The notes: a model not told the origin generated them from the sequence alone. DNA of 64,000 nucleotides from Clostridia bacterium (GCA_017623595.1 JAGAOU010000044.1:1-64000); one strand, 5' to 3'; numbered from the stretch's first letter, positions 52,147-62,085 are shown. Translations and numbers: made by a program.

Positions 52147-52980
52147 TTATTTTCTTCTGCCGGTCTGCTTCAGATAGGTATCGCACTGGAAGAGCCAGTC
52201 GGTCTGAATGATGTCAAAGCCGCGGTCTGCAAGCCAGCCCCAGCCGATTGCGGGATCTTCGATCAAAGAGTTGTCGTCGCTATGTCCGCCGGACAGTTCT
52301 TTGCGGTAGTTATACATGATAGCATTGCCCCAAACGGTTTTGCCTGCATTGTGCATGGCTTCAATGTATTCGGGGGAGGCGATGGGATCGGTGTCCTTTG
52401 TGAACAGGCATTCGCTGCCCACATAACGCACGTTAAAGTTCTTCATCAGCTCCAGGCAGGGATCTTCCGTCCAAACCATGGGCATCAAGGGCATATCGGG
52501 GGCATATTTTTCGGTATCCTTGATCTGATCCTCCTTCAGAGAGATCTTCAGAAGAACCTGATCCTGCATGTTTCGTTCCCGTACCAGCTTTGCGATAGCT
52601 TCGGGATTCATCCAGAACTTGTCCAGATTGATGATGCATTTTCCCTTGAGGAAATCCAAAGCTTCTTCCAGGCGGAGAATGGGATGGGCGGTTTCGCCGC
52701 CGTCATCGTTGGACAGCTTGAACTGTGCGATGAAATCTGAGGGATATTTTTTGATGCTGTCCTTCAGACGGATGATGTGGGGCTCCGTTCCGGGATGGAG
52801 GACGAACAGCTTTCCGTCGGCGGTGCGCTCGATGTCCAGCTCCACGATATCTGCATCATGATTCAGTGCAATCTGAAAGGCAGGCTTGGAGTTGAAGGGG
52901 ATGTTTCCTCCGTAATAACCGCGATGAGCGGCCAGAAGAACGCCTCTTTTTTTGTTCAGCTCAATGAAGGGGTTGTTCAT
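52147..52980 (-). CDS. Glycerophosphodiesterase-family protein, divergent type, copy B
   Basis: Also 277 residues, with MNNPFIELNKKRGVLLAAHRGYYGGNIPFNSKPAFQIALNHDADIVELDIERTADGKLFVLHPGTEPH. Like copy A it has HPG in place of HD. The two differ mainly in the middle (IQHPGMERIHLRMYD against VLHPGTEPHIIRLKD). AAGGAG lies 10 nt before ATG 52980. Copy A starts 17 nt after its stop. Confidence 0.82.
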   Translation of the reverse strand: MNNPFIELNKKRGVLLAAHRGYYGGNIPFNSKPAFQIALNHDADIVELDIERTADGKLFVLHPGTEPHIIRLKDSIKKYPSDFIAQFKLSNDDGGETAHPILRLEEALDFLKGKCIINLDKFWMNPEAIAKLVRERNMQDQVLLKISLKEDQIKDTEKYAPDMPLMPMVWTEDPCLELMKNFNVRYVGSECLFTKDTDPIASPEYIEAMHNAGKTVWGNAIMYNYRKELSGGHSDDNSLIEDPAIGWGWLADRGFDIIQTDWLFQCDTYLKQTGRRK

Positions 52981-52998
52981 AATAATACGCTCCTTTTT

Positions 52999-53730
52999 TT
53001 ATCTGAAATATGTTTTATTTTTCTCTTTGTAAACTGCTGCCAGATCCATGCGGTTGGTCAGTAAGGTGTCTACGCCCATGGCAAAGTATGTTTCGTAGTC
53101 AGCTTCTGTGTCGGCATAGAAGAGATTGCATCGGATTCCCTTTTCGTGGAGGGTGTCAATGGTGGTTTTATCAAACATTCCGAGCCAAAACTGTACGCCC
53201 GTGCAATGATACCGTTCCGCCATTTCCACAATTCCGATGGTATCCTTCGGCAATTGAATGGCGGTGCGGGGAATTTCGGGGGCAATGCGCTCCATCCACT
53301 CCAGCTCGGATGGGGAGCCCGCAAAATACACATACCCCTCCGCATTGTATTGTTTTGTCAACTTTTGCAGCTCACGAATGATAAATCCGTCTTCGCCGTG
53401 TACTTTAAGATGAATATTAAAGGTGATTTTTCCTGCAAATTGGGCAAAAACCTCCTCCGGAGTACAGAAGCGGGCAACCCAGCCTTGCTTTCCGCCTACA
53501 TTCAGTGCCTTCAGTTCCTCCAGTGCATGCTCTTCCACGCGGCCGCTTCCGTCGGAAATGCGCTCCAGCACGGGGTCGTGGCAGACCACAAGTTTTCCGT
53601 CTTTGGTCAGACGTATGTCAAACTCAATTTCATCCGCACCCAACGCCAAAGCCGCACCAAATGCGGGCAGGGTGTTTTCGGGCATCAGCGCCGAGACGCC
53701 CCGATGGGCACAAAAGCGTTTCTTTTCCAT
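52999..53730 (-). CDS. Glycerophosphodiester phosphodiesterase, canonical type
   Basis: The 243-residue protein has all standard motifs: AHRGVSALMPENTLPAF, DEIEFDIRLTKDGKLVVCHDPVLER, and late MGVDTLLTNRMDLA. It hydrolyses glycerophosphodiesters to sn-glycerol-3-phosphate and an alcohol with a divalent metal. It is cytoplasmic. AGGAGG precedes ATG 53730, and it heads the three-gene operon from the promoter at 53777-53805. Confidence 0.9.
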   Translation of the reverse strand: MEKKRFCAHRGVSALMPENTLPAFGAALALGADEIEFDIRLTKDGKLVVCHDPVLERISDGSGRVEEHALEELKALNVGGKQGWVARFCTPEEVFAQFAGKITFNIHLKVHGEDGFIIRELQKLTKQYNAEGYVYFAGSPSELEWMERIAPEIPRTAIQLPKDTIGIVEMAERYHCTGVQFWLGMFDKTTIDTLHEKGIRCNLFYADTEADYETYFAMGVDTLLTNRMDLAAVYKEKNKTYFR

Positions 53731-53776
53731 GATTTCCTCCTGCATGTTATTGCTCAAACGAAATCTTTCTTCTTGT

Positions 53777-53805
53777 ATTATACACTTTTTTGAGATGACT
53801 GTCAA
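53777..53805 (-). promoter_or_regulatory. Promoter of the glycerophosphodiesterase operon
   Basis: TTGACA (53800-53805, minus), 17 nt, TATAAT (53777-53782). Confidence 0.75.
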
Positions 53806-53836
53806 TACTTTTTCCGCAAAAACACAGATCTTTCGC

Positions 53837-53869
53837 AAAAAAAGACGCATCGTGGAGATGCGTCTTTTT
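53837..53869 (-). terminator. Terminator of the VTT-protein/two-component operon
   Basis: A stem of GACGCATC and its complement with A/T runs on both sides, just after the VTT gene stop. Confidence 0.8.
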
Positions 53870-53878
53870 CGATTGGAG

Positions 53879-54622
53879 TTATTCTTCTGTGGGGAATTCG
53901 TTTGGTTCGTTTTTCGCTTTTGATGCCTTGCGGGGTTTGATGATCGTTCGATAGATCAGAATTCCCGCCAGGCTGAGCACTGCCATGACGGCAAAGGCAA
54001 TGATTGCCTTCATGTAGTCCTGTTCCCCCAGGGAGTCTCCGCTGACGGTGGAGGTTACAATGGAGGGAATCCGCGCAATGGCGGAAATGAGGATCCAAGT
54101 TCCCAGCTTCATGTCGGTCAGTCCCACAAAATAGCAAAGCAGATCTTTCGGGGTTCCCGGGATGAGGAAAACCAAAAAAGTGATCAGGTTGCGCCGTTTT
54201 GCCGTGCGCAGAAACCAAAGAGATTGGATTTTTTCAAGGGGGAAGAAGATCTCCACCAGCCTCACGCCGAATTTCTTAACCAAAAGAAAGACCAGCACTC
54301 CTCCCACCGTGGTGGCGATCATGCAGAGAATGGTTCCTTCCAGAAAACCGAAGGCATAACCTGCCCCCAGCTCCAGCGGTTCTCCGGGGATAATGGCGAA
54401 GACTACCTGAAACACGGTGATGGCGATAAATACCAAGTGGCTCCAAAATCCGAATCCGTCGATCCATGCGCGGAAATCTTCGGGATTTTTGATGAAGCGG
54501 ATCAACGGCATGCCGATAAGCAGCGTGACCAGCCCCATGAATAGGATCAGCACCCCAAAGGTGATTCCACCAAAGATTTTTTTCTGTTTTTCGGTCAGAT
54601 GCTGGAACTTTTTCCGTGTCAT
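53879..54622 (-). CDS. TVP38/TMEM64-family (VTT domain) membrane protein
   Basis: The 247-residue protein has about six hydrophobic segments and the paired re-entrant motifs of the DedA/VTT superfamily: IPGEPLELGAGYAFG (about 89-103) and IPGTPKDLLCYFVG (about 156-169). Relatives move lipids across membranes. It starts 12 nt after the histidine kinase stop, so it belongs to the same operon, perhaps as a target or helper. Confidence 0.88.
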   Translation of the reverse strand: MTRKKFQHLTEKQKKIFGGITFGVLILFMGLVTLLIGMPLIRFIKNPEDFRAWIDGFGFWSHLVFIAITVFQVVFAIIPGEPLELGAGYAFGFLEGTILCMIATTVGGVLVFLLVKKFGVRLVEIFFPLEKIQSLWFLRTAKRRNLITFLVFLIPGTPKDLLCYFVGLTDMKLGTWILISAIARIPSIVTSTVSGDSLGEQDYMKAIIAFAVMAVLSLAGILIYRTIIKPRKASKAKNEPNEFPTEE

Positions 54623-54634
54623 GAGTAAATCCTT

Positions 54635-56581
54635 TTATTCTTCGGAGGGTTTGTCTTGTTTCTGTAGCGGGAATGTGAGAGTGACCTTAAACAGATCGCC
54701 GTCGATCTGAATACGGAAGGTGCCCTTTTGCAGTTCGGTCAGACTGCGGGCAATGGCAAGGCCGAGGCCGCTTCCCTCGGTGTTTCGGGATTGATCTCCC
54801 CGCACAAAGCGTTCGGTCAGCTCGTCGGGGTCAATGTTCAGCGGATCCTTGGAAATGTTGCGGAAGGTAATTACCGCCTGATCAGCCTCCGAGGTCAGGG
54901 TCAGATAGACCCGTGTGGAGGGAAGGGCATATTTGCAGATGTTGTTCATCAGATTCTCAAAGATGCGCCACAGTCGCCGCCCGTCCGCCGAAATCGTTAC
55001 GGGGCGTTCGGGGGCTGTGAGCAGAACGGTCAGATCTGCCTTCGCGGTTTTTTCTTCATATTCACCCACCGTTTGTTCCAGTAATACCTTCAGATCGCAA
55101 GGGGCAAAGTTCACCGAAAGCACGCCGGAGGATGCTTTGGAGGCCTCCACAATGTCGTCGGTCAGCTTTTTCAGCCGCGCCGACTGTCTTTGCAGAACCT
55201 TCAGATATTCCGCCGATGTTTCCGAAAGGTTTTGTTCCTTACTCAGAAGATCGGTGTAATTGATAATGGAGGTCAAGGGTGTTTTGATGTCATGGGAGAC
55301 GTTGGTGATCAGTTCGGTTTTCATCCGTTCGCTTTTGATGCGCTCGTTTACCGCCGCATTCAGCCCTTCTCCGATACGGTTCAGGTCCTCTGCCTGTTCC
55401 TTCAGAGGGCCGATCAGATACTTGTCCTCCACCCGTTCCCACAGGTTGCCTCGGGCCATGGCTTTTGTCTTCTTCTGCAGATAGGAAAAGCCCAGTGCAA
55501 TCAGTATTCCGCAAACAAACAGAGCAATCCATTCCAGCACCAGCAGCACAAAAACCCCACCGTCCCGGGAAAGCAGTCCGAGTATGATGTTGCACACCGC
55601 CAAAAAGCCCATCACGGCGGCGACACCGGGGATGACGGGCAGTTTGCGGATCAGCTCCAAAATGCCCTTGAGCAATGTTTTGCAGAGGCAGATGATTCGG
55701 GAGAGTATGCGGTAAAGAACCGTGTTCTTAAGCAAGGTTTTTCCTTTGATGCGGGCCGCAACGGTATAGAGCAGCCAACAAAGGAGAAGGCTTGCGGTTT
55801 CACAGATCAGACCTGTGAAAACGATGGGAGCAAGGGCTTGAAAGTTCTCGAACATGCGCCCCACTTGGTAGAGCAATGCTGTTGCACCCAGTCCGATGCC
55901 TGTAAGAGCTGCCAAAACCAAATCCAAAGGGATGCGGTCTGCTGCGTTCAGGAATATCTCCTCGATATTCTTTTTTCGCCCTGCGGAGCAGCAGAGCAGG
56001 ACAAGGGATACCGCGGCAAGAATAAGACTGACGCCCGTAAGAATCGGCAGCGGAGTTCTCCAGGGGCGGAGGCGTTCTATCTGTGCTTTGGCAGCTTCGA
56101 TGGATTTGACTGTTTGGGAGGAGGACAAAAATCCGCCTTCCAGCCGATACCGGTCATAAACATCTTCCGGATAACGACTGCTTTCATAACGCAGTTCCTC
56201 TTCGCTGAGGAAAACGCCTCTTGTGGAATCGGATGCCCCATGCTCGAGAACAAAATAGCACACAAAGGTGCTTGTTGCGTTTTTGATGCCCGTGTCCCGC
56301 AGGGGCTCCGTGCCGTTTTTCAGTCGGATGGAGTAGACAAAATCCTGCAACACAGGCTCGGTAACCGCCCCGTCCAAATAGCGAATGATAGCAGAATAGA
56401 GAGAATTCTCCGCACGGTATTTCATGGAGCGTTCTTGAGGCGTAACATAATCCTCCTCGAACACCCCCTCGCCCTCCAGCACAAGGGTGGTCAACCCGAA
56501 GGCAACCGTTGCCAATAGGGCAAGAGAGGCAATAAGGGCAAGAAAAAATTTAAAAGGTGCGGATTTGAGCAGGTGTTTCAT
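54635..56581 (-). CDS. Sensor histidine kinase with a multi-helix membrane domain
   Basis: The 648-residue protein has an N-terminal helix (about 11-34), an extracellular domain (to about 175), then about five to six further helices (to about 365). A cytoplasmic kinase follows: H-box NVSHDIKTPLTSIINYTDLLS (His about 431), N-box NLMNNICKY, G-box GSGLGLAIARSL. It autophosphorylates and passes the phosphate to the OmpR-type regulator encoded 2 nt upstream. The signal is unknown. Confidence 0.9.
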   Translation of the reverse strand: MKHLLKSAPFKFFLALIASLALLATVAFGLTTLVLEGEGVFEEDYVTPQERSMKYRAENSLYSAIIRYLDGAVTEPVLQDFVYSIRLKNGTEPLRDTGIKNATSTFVCYFVLEHGASDSTRGVFLSEEELRYESSRYPEDVYDRYRLEGGFLSSSQTVKSIEAAKAQIERLRPWRTPLPILTGVSLILAAVSLVLLCCSAGRKKNIEEIFLNAADRIPLDLVLAALTGIGLGATALLYQVGRMFENFQALAPIVFTGLICETASLLLCWLLYTVAARIKGKTLLKNTVLYRILSRIICLCKTLLKGILELIRKLPVIPGVAAVMGFLAVCNIILGLLSRDGGVFVLLVLEWIALFVCGILIALGFSYLQKKTKAMARGNLWERVEDKYLIGPLKEQAEDLNRIGEGLNAAVNERIKSERMKTELITNVSHDIKTPLTSIINYTDLLSKEQNLSETSAEYLKVLQRQSARLKKLTDDIVEASKASSGVLSVNFAPCDLKVLLEQTVGEYEEKTAKADLTVLLTAPERPVTISADGRRLWRIFENLMNNICKYALPSTRVYLTLTSEADQAVITFRNISKDPLNIDPDELTERFVRGDQSRNTEGSGLGLAIARSLTELQKGTFRIQIDGDLFKVTLTFPLQKQDKPSEE

Positions 56582-56583
56582 GG

Positions 56584-57276
56584 TTATTTCCCCCGTTCGA
56601 TCTTGTACCCCTGCGCCCAGACCACCTTCAGATAGCGGGGCTCGGCAGGGTTGATCTCAATTTTTTCACGGAGGTGGCGGATGTGAACCGCAACGGTGGA
56701 TTCTGCGCCGAAGGGAGCATCGTTCCAGACTTTTCGGTAGATTTCTTTGGGTGAAATGACTTCCCCGGGATGCTGCATAAAAAGTCTGAGAATGTCATAT
56801 TCCGTGGGCGTAAGACTTACAGGTTCTCCGTCAACGGTAACGGTTTTTGCCTTGTCGTCCAGTTCAATGCCGCCGCAGATATAAACGTCGGTTTTTTTCA
56901 CCGCTCCGCCCAAGGTGGTGTAGCGGCGCAACTGAGAACGGACACGGGCAATCAGCTCCACGGGATTGAAGGGCTTTGTGACATAGTCATCCGCCCCCAG
57001 ATTCAATCCGAGAATTTTATCGGTGTCCTCGCTTTTTGCGGTGAGGAGAATGACGGGCACGTTGGATGTCTCTCGGATCTTCACCGTGGCGGACAATCCG
57101 TCGGTGTCGGGCATCATGATATCCATAAGCACCAGATCAATCTCGGTTTTTGCAAGGATTTCCAGTGCCTGCCTGCCGGAATAGGCCTCTTCCGTGGCAA
57201 AGCCCTCTGCGGTCAGATAGATCTTCAGGGCGGATACGATATCCTTTTCGTCGTCGCAAATCAAAATTCGGTTCAT
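56584..57276 (-). CDS. OmpR-family response regulator
   Basis: The 230-residue protein has a receiver domain (acidic pocket CDDEKD, phosphorylated Asp52 in LMDIMMPD, LLTAKSEDTD, Lys in DYVTKPF) and a C-terminal winged helix (SLTPTEYDILRLFMQHPGEVISPKEIYRKVWNDAPFGAESTVAVHIRHLREKIE). ATG 57276 follows GGAGG; the longer frame to 57315 lacks a site. It forms a two-component system with the kinase. Confidence 0.93.
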   Translation of the reverse strand: MNRILICDDEKDIVSALKIYLTAEGFATEEAYSGRQALEILAKTEIDLVLMDIMMPDTDGLSATVKIRETSNVPVILLTAKSEDTDKILGLNLGADDYVTKPFNPVELIARVRSQLRRYTTLGGAVKKTDVYICGGIELDDKAKTVTVDGEPVSLTPTEYDILRLFMQHPGEVISPKEIYRKVWNDAPFGAESTVAVHIRHLREKIEINPAEPRYLKVVWAQGYKIERGK

Positions 57277-57354
57277 GTCTTTCAACCTCCGAGGACAGTA
57301 TATCACATTCCGCATTAAGAAAAAAGAGGGGGAGTTTTTAAGATTGTTTTAAGT

Positions 57355-58722
57355 TTATACCATCGTCTCCGGGCGGATGAGACGGTCAAATTCTTCTCCG
57401 TCCATAAGCCCAAGCTTTTCGGCGGCCTGCTTGAGGGTAATGTTTTCCTTATAAGCGGTCTTGACCACCTTTGCGGCGTTTTCATATCCGATATGGGGAT
57501 TGAGGGCCGTTGCAAGCATGAGCGAGCGGTCCAGATTTTCCTTCATTTTGTCTGCATTCGCCTCCATTCCCGCGAAGCAACGCACACGGAAGGATTCCAT
57601 GCCGTCGGCCAAAAGGGTAAGGGATTGCAGATAATTGTAAATCAATACGGGCATGAATACGTTCAACTGGAAGTTTCCTTGACTTGCCGCCATGCCCACG
57701 GCCACGTCGTTGCTCATTACCTGTACTGCGATCATGGTCATCGCCTCGCATTGGGTGGGGTTGACCTTTCCCGGCATAATGGAGCTTCCCGGCTCGTTTT
57801 CGGGGATTTTGATCTCGCCGAGGCCGCAGCGGGGGCCCGATGCAAGCCAGCGGATGTCGTTGGCGATTTTCATCAGATCGGCCGCCAGCGCCTTGAAGGC
57901 TCCGTGGGAAAAGACCAGCGCATCCTTGGAGGTAAGACTGTGAAATTTGTTTTCTGCCGTAACGAAGGTTGTCCCCGTCAATTTTGAGACCTCTTCGGCC
58001 GCCAAAGTGCCGAATTCCTTCGGGGCATTGATTCCCGTCCCCACGGCGGTGCCTCCCAGAGCCAGCTCCCGCAGGGGAGGCAGGGTTTGCAGAATCATAT
58101 CTCTTCCATGCTCCAGCATGGAGCGCCAGCCCGAAATTTCCTGCGAGAAGGCGATGGGGGTGGCGTCCATCAGATGGGTTCTTCCGCTTTTAAGGATGCC
58201 CCGATGGGCTTCTTCCTTTTCTTTCATGGATGCGATCAAGCGCTCCAGGGAGGGCAGAAGCTTTTTTTCGATGCCTGTCACCGCGGCGATGTGCATGGCT
58301 GTGGGGAAGGTGTCGTTGGAAGATTGGGACATGTTGGCGTGGTCGTTGGGATGAATCATTTTTCGCCCCGTCGCACGATTTGCGTAGCCCGCGATAACCT
58401 CGTTGGTGTTCATGTTGGACTGGGTTCCGCTTCCCGTCTGCCATACGGCCAAAGGAAATTCTTTGTCAAGCTCGCCCTCTGCAATGGCACGGCATGCCTC
58501 ACGGATGGCGTCCCGTTTTTCTTCGTCCAACTTTCCCAAACGGAAGTTTGCTTCGGCGGCGGCTTGTTTCAGAATCCCGAAGGCGCGAAGGATCTCTTTC
58601 GGCATTTTTTCGGTTCCGATGGGGAAATTCTCCAGACTGCGCTGGGTCTGCGCCCCCCACAGACGGTCTGCGGGGACTCGGACTTCTCCCATGGTATCAT
58701 GCTCGATGCGATAATCACTCAT
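57355..58722 (-). CDS. fumC: Fumarate hydratase class II
   Basis: The 455-residue protein has the fumarase/aspartase signature GSSIMPGKVNPTQCEA and the opening DYRIEHDTMGEVRVPADRLWGAQTQRSLENFPIG, with SGRTHLMDATPI. It hydrates fumarate to malate. It starts at 58722, overlapping the end of the YfhO-type gene by 8 nt, so it is co-transcribed with it. Class II in an anaerobe is of note since many Clostridia use the iron-sulfur class I enzyme. Confidence 0.94.
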   Translation of the reverse strand: MSDYRIEHDTMGEVRVPADRLWGAQTQRSLENFPIGTEKMPKEILRAFGILKQAAAEANFRLGKLDEEKRDAIREACRAIAEGELDKEFPLAVWQTGSGTQSNMNTNEVIAGYANRATGRKMIHPNDHANMSQSSNDTFPTAMHIAAVTGIEKKLLPSLERLIASMKEKEEAHRGILKSGRTHLMDATPIAFSQEISGWRSMLEHGRDMILQTLPPLRELALGGTAVGTGINAPKEFGTLAAEEVSKLTGTTFVTAENKFHSLTSKDALVFSHGAFKALAADLMKIANDIRWLASGPRCGLGEIKIPENEPGSSIMPGKVNPTQCEAMTMIAVQVMSNDVAVGMAASQGNFQLNVFMPVLIYNYLQSLTLLADGMESFRVRCFAGMEANADKMKENLDRSLMLATALNPHIGYENAAKVVKTAYKENITLKQAAEKLGLMDGEEFDRLIRPETMV

Positions 58723-61453
58723 TGCTTTCGCCTTCACTTTCTTCCGTGCGGCTTTCTTCGGAGGGAATGGTATCGGTTGTGGGAACCGTCTTTTTGACGG
58801 GCTCGGGATCCTTAAAAGTGGGGAATCCCTTACGGTAGATTACGGCAAGGGCGACAAAAGCAATCAGACAAACCACCGAAACAATAACGCCCAGGGTGAA
58901 TCCCTTCGGGATATAGCGCAACTCCACAGTATGGGTTCCTGCGGTGAGATAGGCTCCGATGTAGGGTGCCTTGTAGGTGTCCCGGATTTCGTTATTGACT
59001 ACATAGTATCCCCCGAGCATGGGCTGAATTTCAGCCTCCTTGCCGTCCACATACAGATGCCAGTCATCGGTATAAGGAACGATAGAGCAGAATAATCCGT
59101 CTTCCTTGACAGTGATATCGCCCTTCAGATGGGTGTCGGAGAAATCGGTGGGGTTCCAGGTTTCATCGCTCAAATTTGCCCAACCTTCATCGAAATTGTC
59201 TTCGTTGAAATAATAAAGGTAAAAGCTGATGCGTTTGTTGGATTCGTTGGGATCTGCGGTGATGCGGACACTGATGGTTTCTCCCGCCTTTACCTCGCAG
59301 ACGGGGCCGATATACCGTAAGGAGGCTACGGCGTGATTGTATACCTCTCCCGATTCGGTGGTGACCTTAATGTTGCCGCCTCCCGAAACGCGCATGTAGG
59401 CATAATAGGTGCCGGTGTTGTTGGCTTTGTAGGTCAGATCCAAAACACCGTCGTTGTCATTTGTGGAGTAGTTGTATTCAGATCCGCTGACCTGGAAGGA
59501 TTCGAAGTTATAATCTTCATGGGATATTGCGGTATTTTTGAAGAAAATGCTTTTTTCCGAGCCGGTCAATTTTTGGAAGAGTCCGTTCTGTACGCTGAAG
59601 GGACTGTTGGAGTATTGCATGTCCTGAATGGATTCGTCCACCATGAAGCCCGCCCCCAGGAAGGCATTGTTTTTGTAAACCTTCAGCGTTTCGGAATCAT
59701 AATAATGCTCGGTTTTTGTGCCTCCCATCAGCTCGCCGCCGCGGACGGTAACATACTTGACACCGAGAAGGGCATTGTTCAGGGGAGAGGAGAAATTGTA
59801 ATAATAACTGTTTGCCCCCGTGGTGAAGCCCAGGGAGGACATGAGCTTGGTGATGCTGCGGTTTGCGGTGGAGGAGAACTGACCGATGCCGCGATAACGG
59901 TACATTACTCCGTCGTTCAGATAGTAACGGCAGCTCATTTCGGTACGCCAGAAGGTGGGGTCCATCTCTTCCAGGGTTTCATTGAGCTTTGTCAGCTCCT
60001 CCTGCTTGTAAGGATAGTTGGTGTAACTGGTTTTTCCCACTGTGTCCATGCTCAGGGTGAGGCTTGCCACCATTTCCCCGGAGATCAGCACGCACAAAAA
60101 GACCGTAAATGCTTTCTTTTGCAGATACTTCCGTTCATACAGGAACATGAACAGAAGGTAGGCGCAGAGAAGAATAATGTTTGCCATGGTTTTTTCGGTT
60201 CCGAGGGAAAAGCAGGAAAGGCCGATCATCACTGCTCCCAGCCCCGTGATTCCCAAAAGGTCTCCGGTGCTCATTTCCTTGAGCAGCAAGAATCCCCGAT
60301 AACCCATCAGCAGGATCACAAAGCTGATCAGGAAGGTGTATCGTCCGGGGAGCATGTTGGGGAATCGGAATCCGTGAAGTATGAAATCCAGCACGTTATA
60401 ATTGGAGCTGAAAATGAAAAATACCAAAAACAGGGCATGAATAATCTTGTCCTGCAGGGAGATCTTGCGGGACCGCATATAAACGGCGATCAGAAGCAGC
60501 GGCAGAACGCCGCAATACAGGTTTGGCAGGCCCTCCATGGCGGTGGGCTTGTTGAAGGCCAGCATGTTGCCGATCACTTCCAGATAGGAATCGTAAAATT
60601 CCGATGCACCCAAACCTCCCGATGCGGCAGAATCGGTGTAGGAGAGAGCGCTTGCCGCATGGATCAAAAGGAATGCTGTCAATCCTCCGCCCAAGATGGA
60701 GCATCCGCCGAATTGCAGCAAACGGCCGAGGAAGGGTCTTCCGTAAACCTGGCGGATAGCGGCGATGCCGAAAAAGGCGATGACACAGAAATAACAGACA
60801 AAAACGCCCAAATAATAATTCGAGAGCACCGCCAAGGCAAGGGCGATGACATAAAGACGGAACTTTCCTTCCGTTACAAGCTTGTAGAGCCCCAAAAAGA
60901 CCAGGGGAAGCAGGGCCACGGTGTCCATCCAGATGGTGTCCCAATAGTAGCCCATGATAAAACTGCAGAAGGCGAACATCCATCCGAAGAAGGTGATGGA
61001 TGCATCGTTTTTGCGGAAGATGCTCTTCAGCATAATGGCGAAAAAGAGTCCCGCACATCCGATTTTGATGGTCAGAAGCAATGCCATTACATCCCGCAAC
61101 ATAGCGGCGGGGAAGAAAACGGTCAGCAGATTCAGGGGAGATGCAATATAATAGGCGATTAAAGAACCGTAGTCGGTTCCCATGCCGCCGTTCCAACTCC
61201 AGAACAACGATTCACCGTTCTGCAGCCGTGCCTGAAATTCCTGAAGGAAGGGATAATATTGCTCTCTCAGATCGGAGTATAGCATCTGCCTGTCCCCGAA
61301 GGGGTGAACTCCGCAGACCGCAAAACCGATCCACATGCCCAGGAAGGGGAGCAGAAATGCCAAAATCAGCCAGATAGGGTTGCGGCTGACCTTGGCCGAG
61401 GTATCGGTGAGAGGTCCCGAAAAGGTGTTGTTTTTCAGTAAAGGTGATGTCAT
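58715..61453 (-). CDS. YfhO-family large membrane protein
   Basis: The 912-residue protein has a GT-C-like membrane part with 12 or more helices (about 28-480). After the first helix comes a loop with acidic residues (DRQMLYSDLREQYYPFLQEFQARLQNGESLFWSWNGGMGTD). A long extracellular domain (about 490-850) and a last helix (IPKGFTLGVIVSVVCLIAFVALAVIY) follow, ending in an acidic tail. YfhO proteins decorate wall polymers, such as lipoteichoic acid, with sugars. ATG overlaps the yfbR stop. Confidence 0.87.
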   Translation of the reverse strand: MTSPLLKNNTFSGPLTDTSAKVSRNPIWLILAFLLPFLGMWIGFAVCGVHPFGDRQMLYSDLREQYYPFLQEFQARLQNGESLFWSWNGGMGTDYGSLIAYYIASPLNLLTVFFPAAMLRDVMALLLTIKIGCAGLFFAIMLKSIFRKNDASITFFGWMFAFCSFIMGYYWDTIWMDTVALLPLVFLGLYKLVTEGKFRLYVIALALAVLSNYYLGVFVCYFCVIAFFGIAAIRQVYGRPFLGRLLQFGGCSILGGGLTAFLLIHAASALSYTDSAASGGLGASEFYDSYLEVIGNMLAFNKPTAMEGLPNLYCGVLPLLLIAVYMRSRKISLQDKIIHALFLVFFIFSSNYNVLDFILHGFRFPNMLPGRYTFLISFVILLMGYRGFLLLKEMSTGDLLGITGLGAVMIGLSCFSLGTEKTMANIILLCAYLLFMFLYERKYLQKKAFTVFLCVLISGEMVASLTLSMDTVGKTSYTNYPYKQEELTKLNETLEEMDPTFWRTEMSCRYYLNDGVMYRYRGIGQFSSTANRSITKLMSSLGFTTGANSYYYNFSSPLNNALLGVKYVTVRGGELMGGTKTEHYYDSETLKVYKNNAFLGAGFMVDESIQDMQYSNSPFSVQNGLFQKLTGSEKSIFFKNTAISHEDYNFESFQVSGSEYNYSTNDNDGVLDLTYKANNTGTYYAYMRVSGGGNIKVTTESGEVYNHAVASLRYIGPVCEVKAGETISVRITADPNESNKRISFYLYYFNEDNFDEGWANLSDETWNPTDFSDTHLKGDITVKEDGLFCSIVPYTDDWHLYVDGKEAEIQPMLGGYYVVNNEIRDTYKAPYIGAYLTAGTHTVELRYIPKGFTLGVIVSVVCLIAFVALAVIYRKGFPTFKDPEPVKKTVPTTDTIPSEESRTEESEGESNE

Positions 61454-62034
61454 TGTTGGTCCTCCGTCATTTCGTCCAGGGTTTTTCCGAAGCTTCCCAA
61501 AAATTCTTCTTCAAACACCCGCAGACTTTGCAAGGGCATGTCCTGCAGCTTTTGCCACAGAGTTTTTTCCGCCGAAACGAATTCACGGTTTCCCGCCTGC
61601 CGCTCGGCAATGCATTTGATGTATGCGGAAAGGGTGTCCGCCGCCTTTACGTAGATCCATTCCGGCTCCCGTTCTCCGTTGAGAATGTCGGAATAATCCT
61701 CCTGAAGGTCTGCGGGCAATTTCGCAAGGAGCGTGTCCTTTGCGTAATCTTCCACTTCTCTGTATCCACCCAAAATCTCCCTGCTGTAATACTTGACCGG
61801 TGTGGGGAGGTCTCCCGTGATGGTCTCCGCCGCATCATGGTACAGGGCAAGAACCGCAGCACGGTCGGGATTTAATTGTGCCCCGAAACGGCGGTTTTCA
61901 ATCAGCACCAGGGCGTGCGCGATGGTGGCGGTCTGTTGTGCATGCTCTGTAAGGTTTTCGGGGATGGTGCTCCGCATCAGGCCCCAACGGCGAATGAAGC
62001 GCATGCGGTCGATGAATGCAAAGAAATGGAACAT
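61450..62034 (-). CDS. HD-domain 5'-nucleotidase YfbR-like
   Basis: The 194-residue protein has the YfbR/HD signature: RRWGLMRSTIPENLTEHAQQTATIAH, ALYHDAAETITGDLPTPVKYY (HD metal site), and the late D in KAADTLSAYIKC. It dephosphorylates deoxyribonucleoside 5'-monophosphates. GAGGAGGGAG lies before ATG 62034. It starts the operon that continues to the YfhO gene and fumC. Confidence 0.88.
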   Translation of the reverse strand: MFHFFAFIDRMRFIRRWGLMRSTIPENLTEHAQQTATIAHALVLIENRRFGAQLNPDRAAVLALYHDAAETITGDLPTPVKYYSREILGGYREVEDYAKDTLLAKLPADLQEDYSDILNGEREPEWIYVKAADTLSAYIKCIAERQAGNREFVSAEKTLWQKLQDMPLQSLRVFEEEFLGSFGKTLDEMTEDQQ

Positions 62035-62060
62035 AATGCTCCCTCCTCAAAGAAAAAACA

Positions 62061-62085
62061 GAGAGACGAGGCATCCCCGTCTCTC
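62061..62085 (-). terminator. Terminator of prs
   Basis: An 8-bp stem (62061-62068/62078-62085) followed on the minus strand by TGTTTTTTCTTT. Confidence 0.75.

Noticed and set aside
59333-61162. 609-codon frame antisense to the YfhO-type gene
   Set aside because: Shadow frame with low-complexity composition and no start signal.
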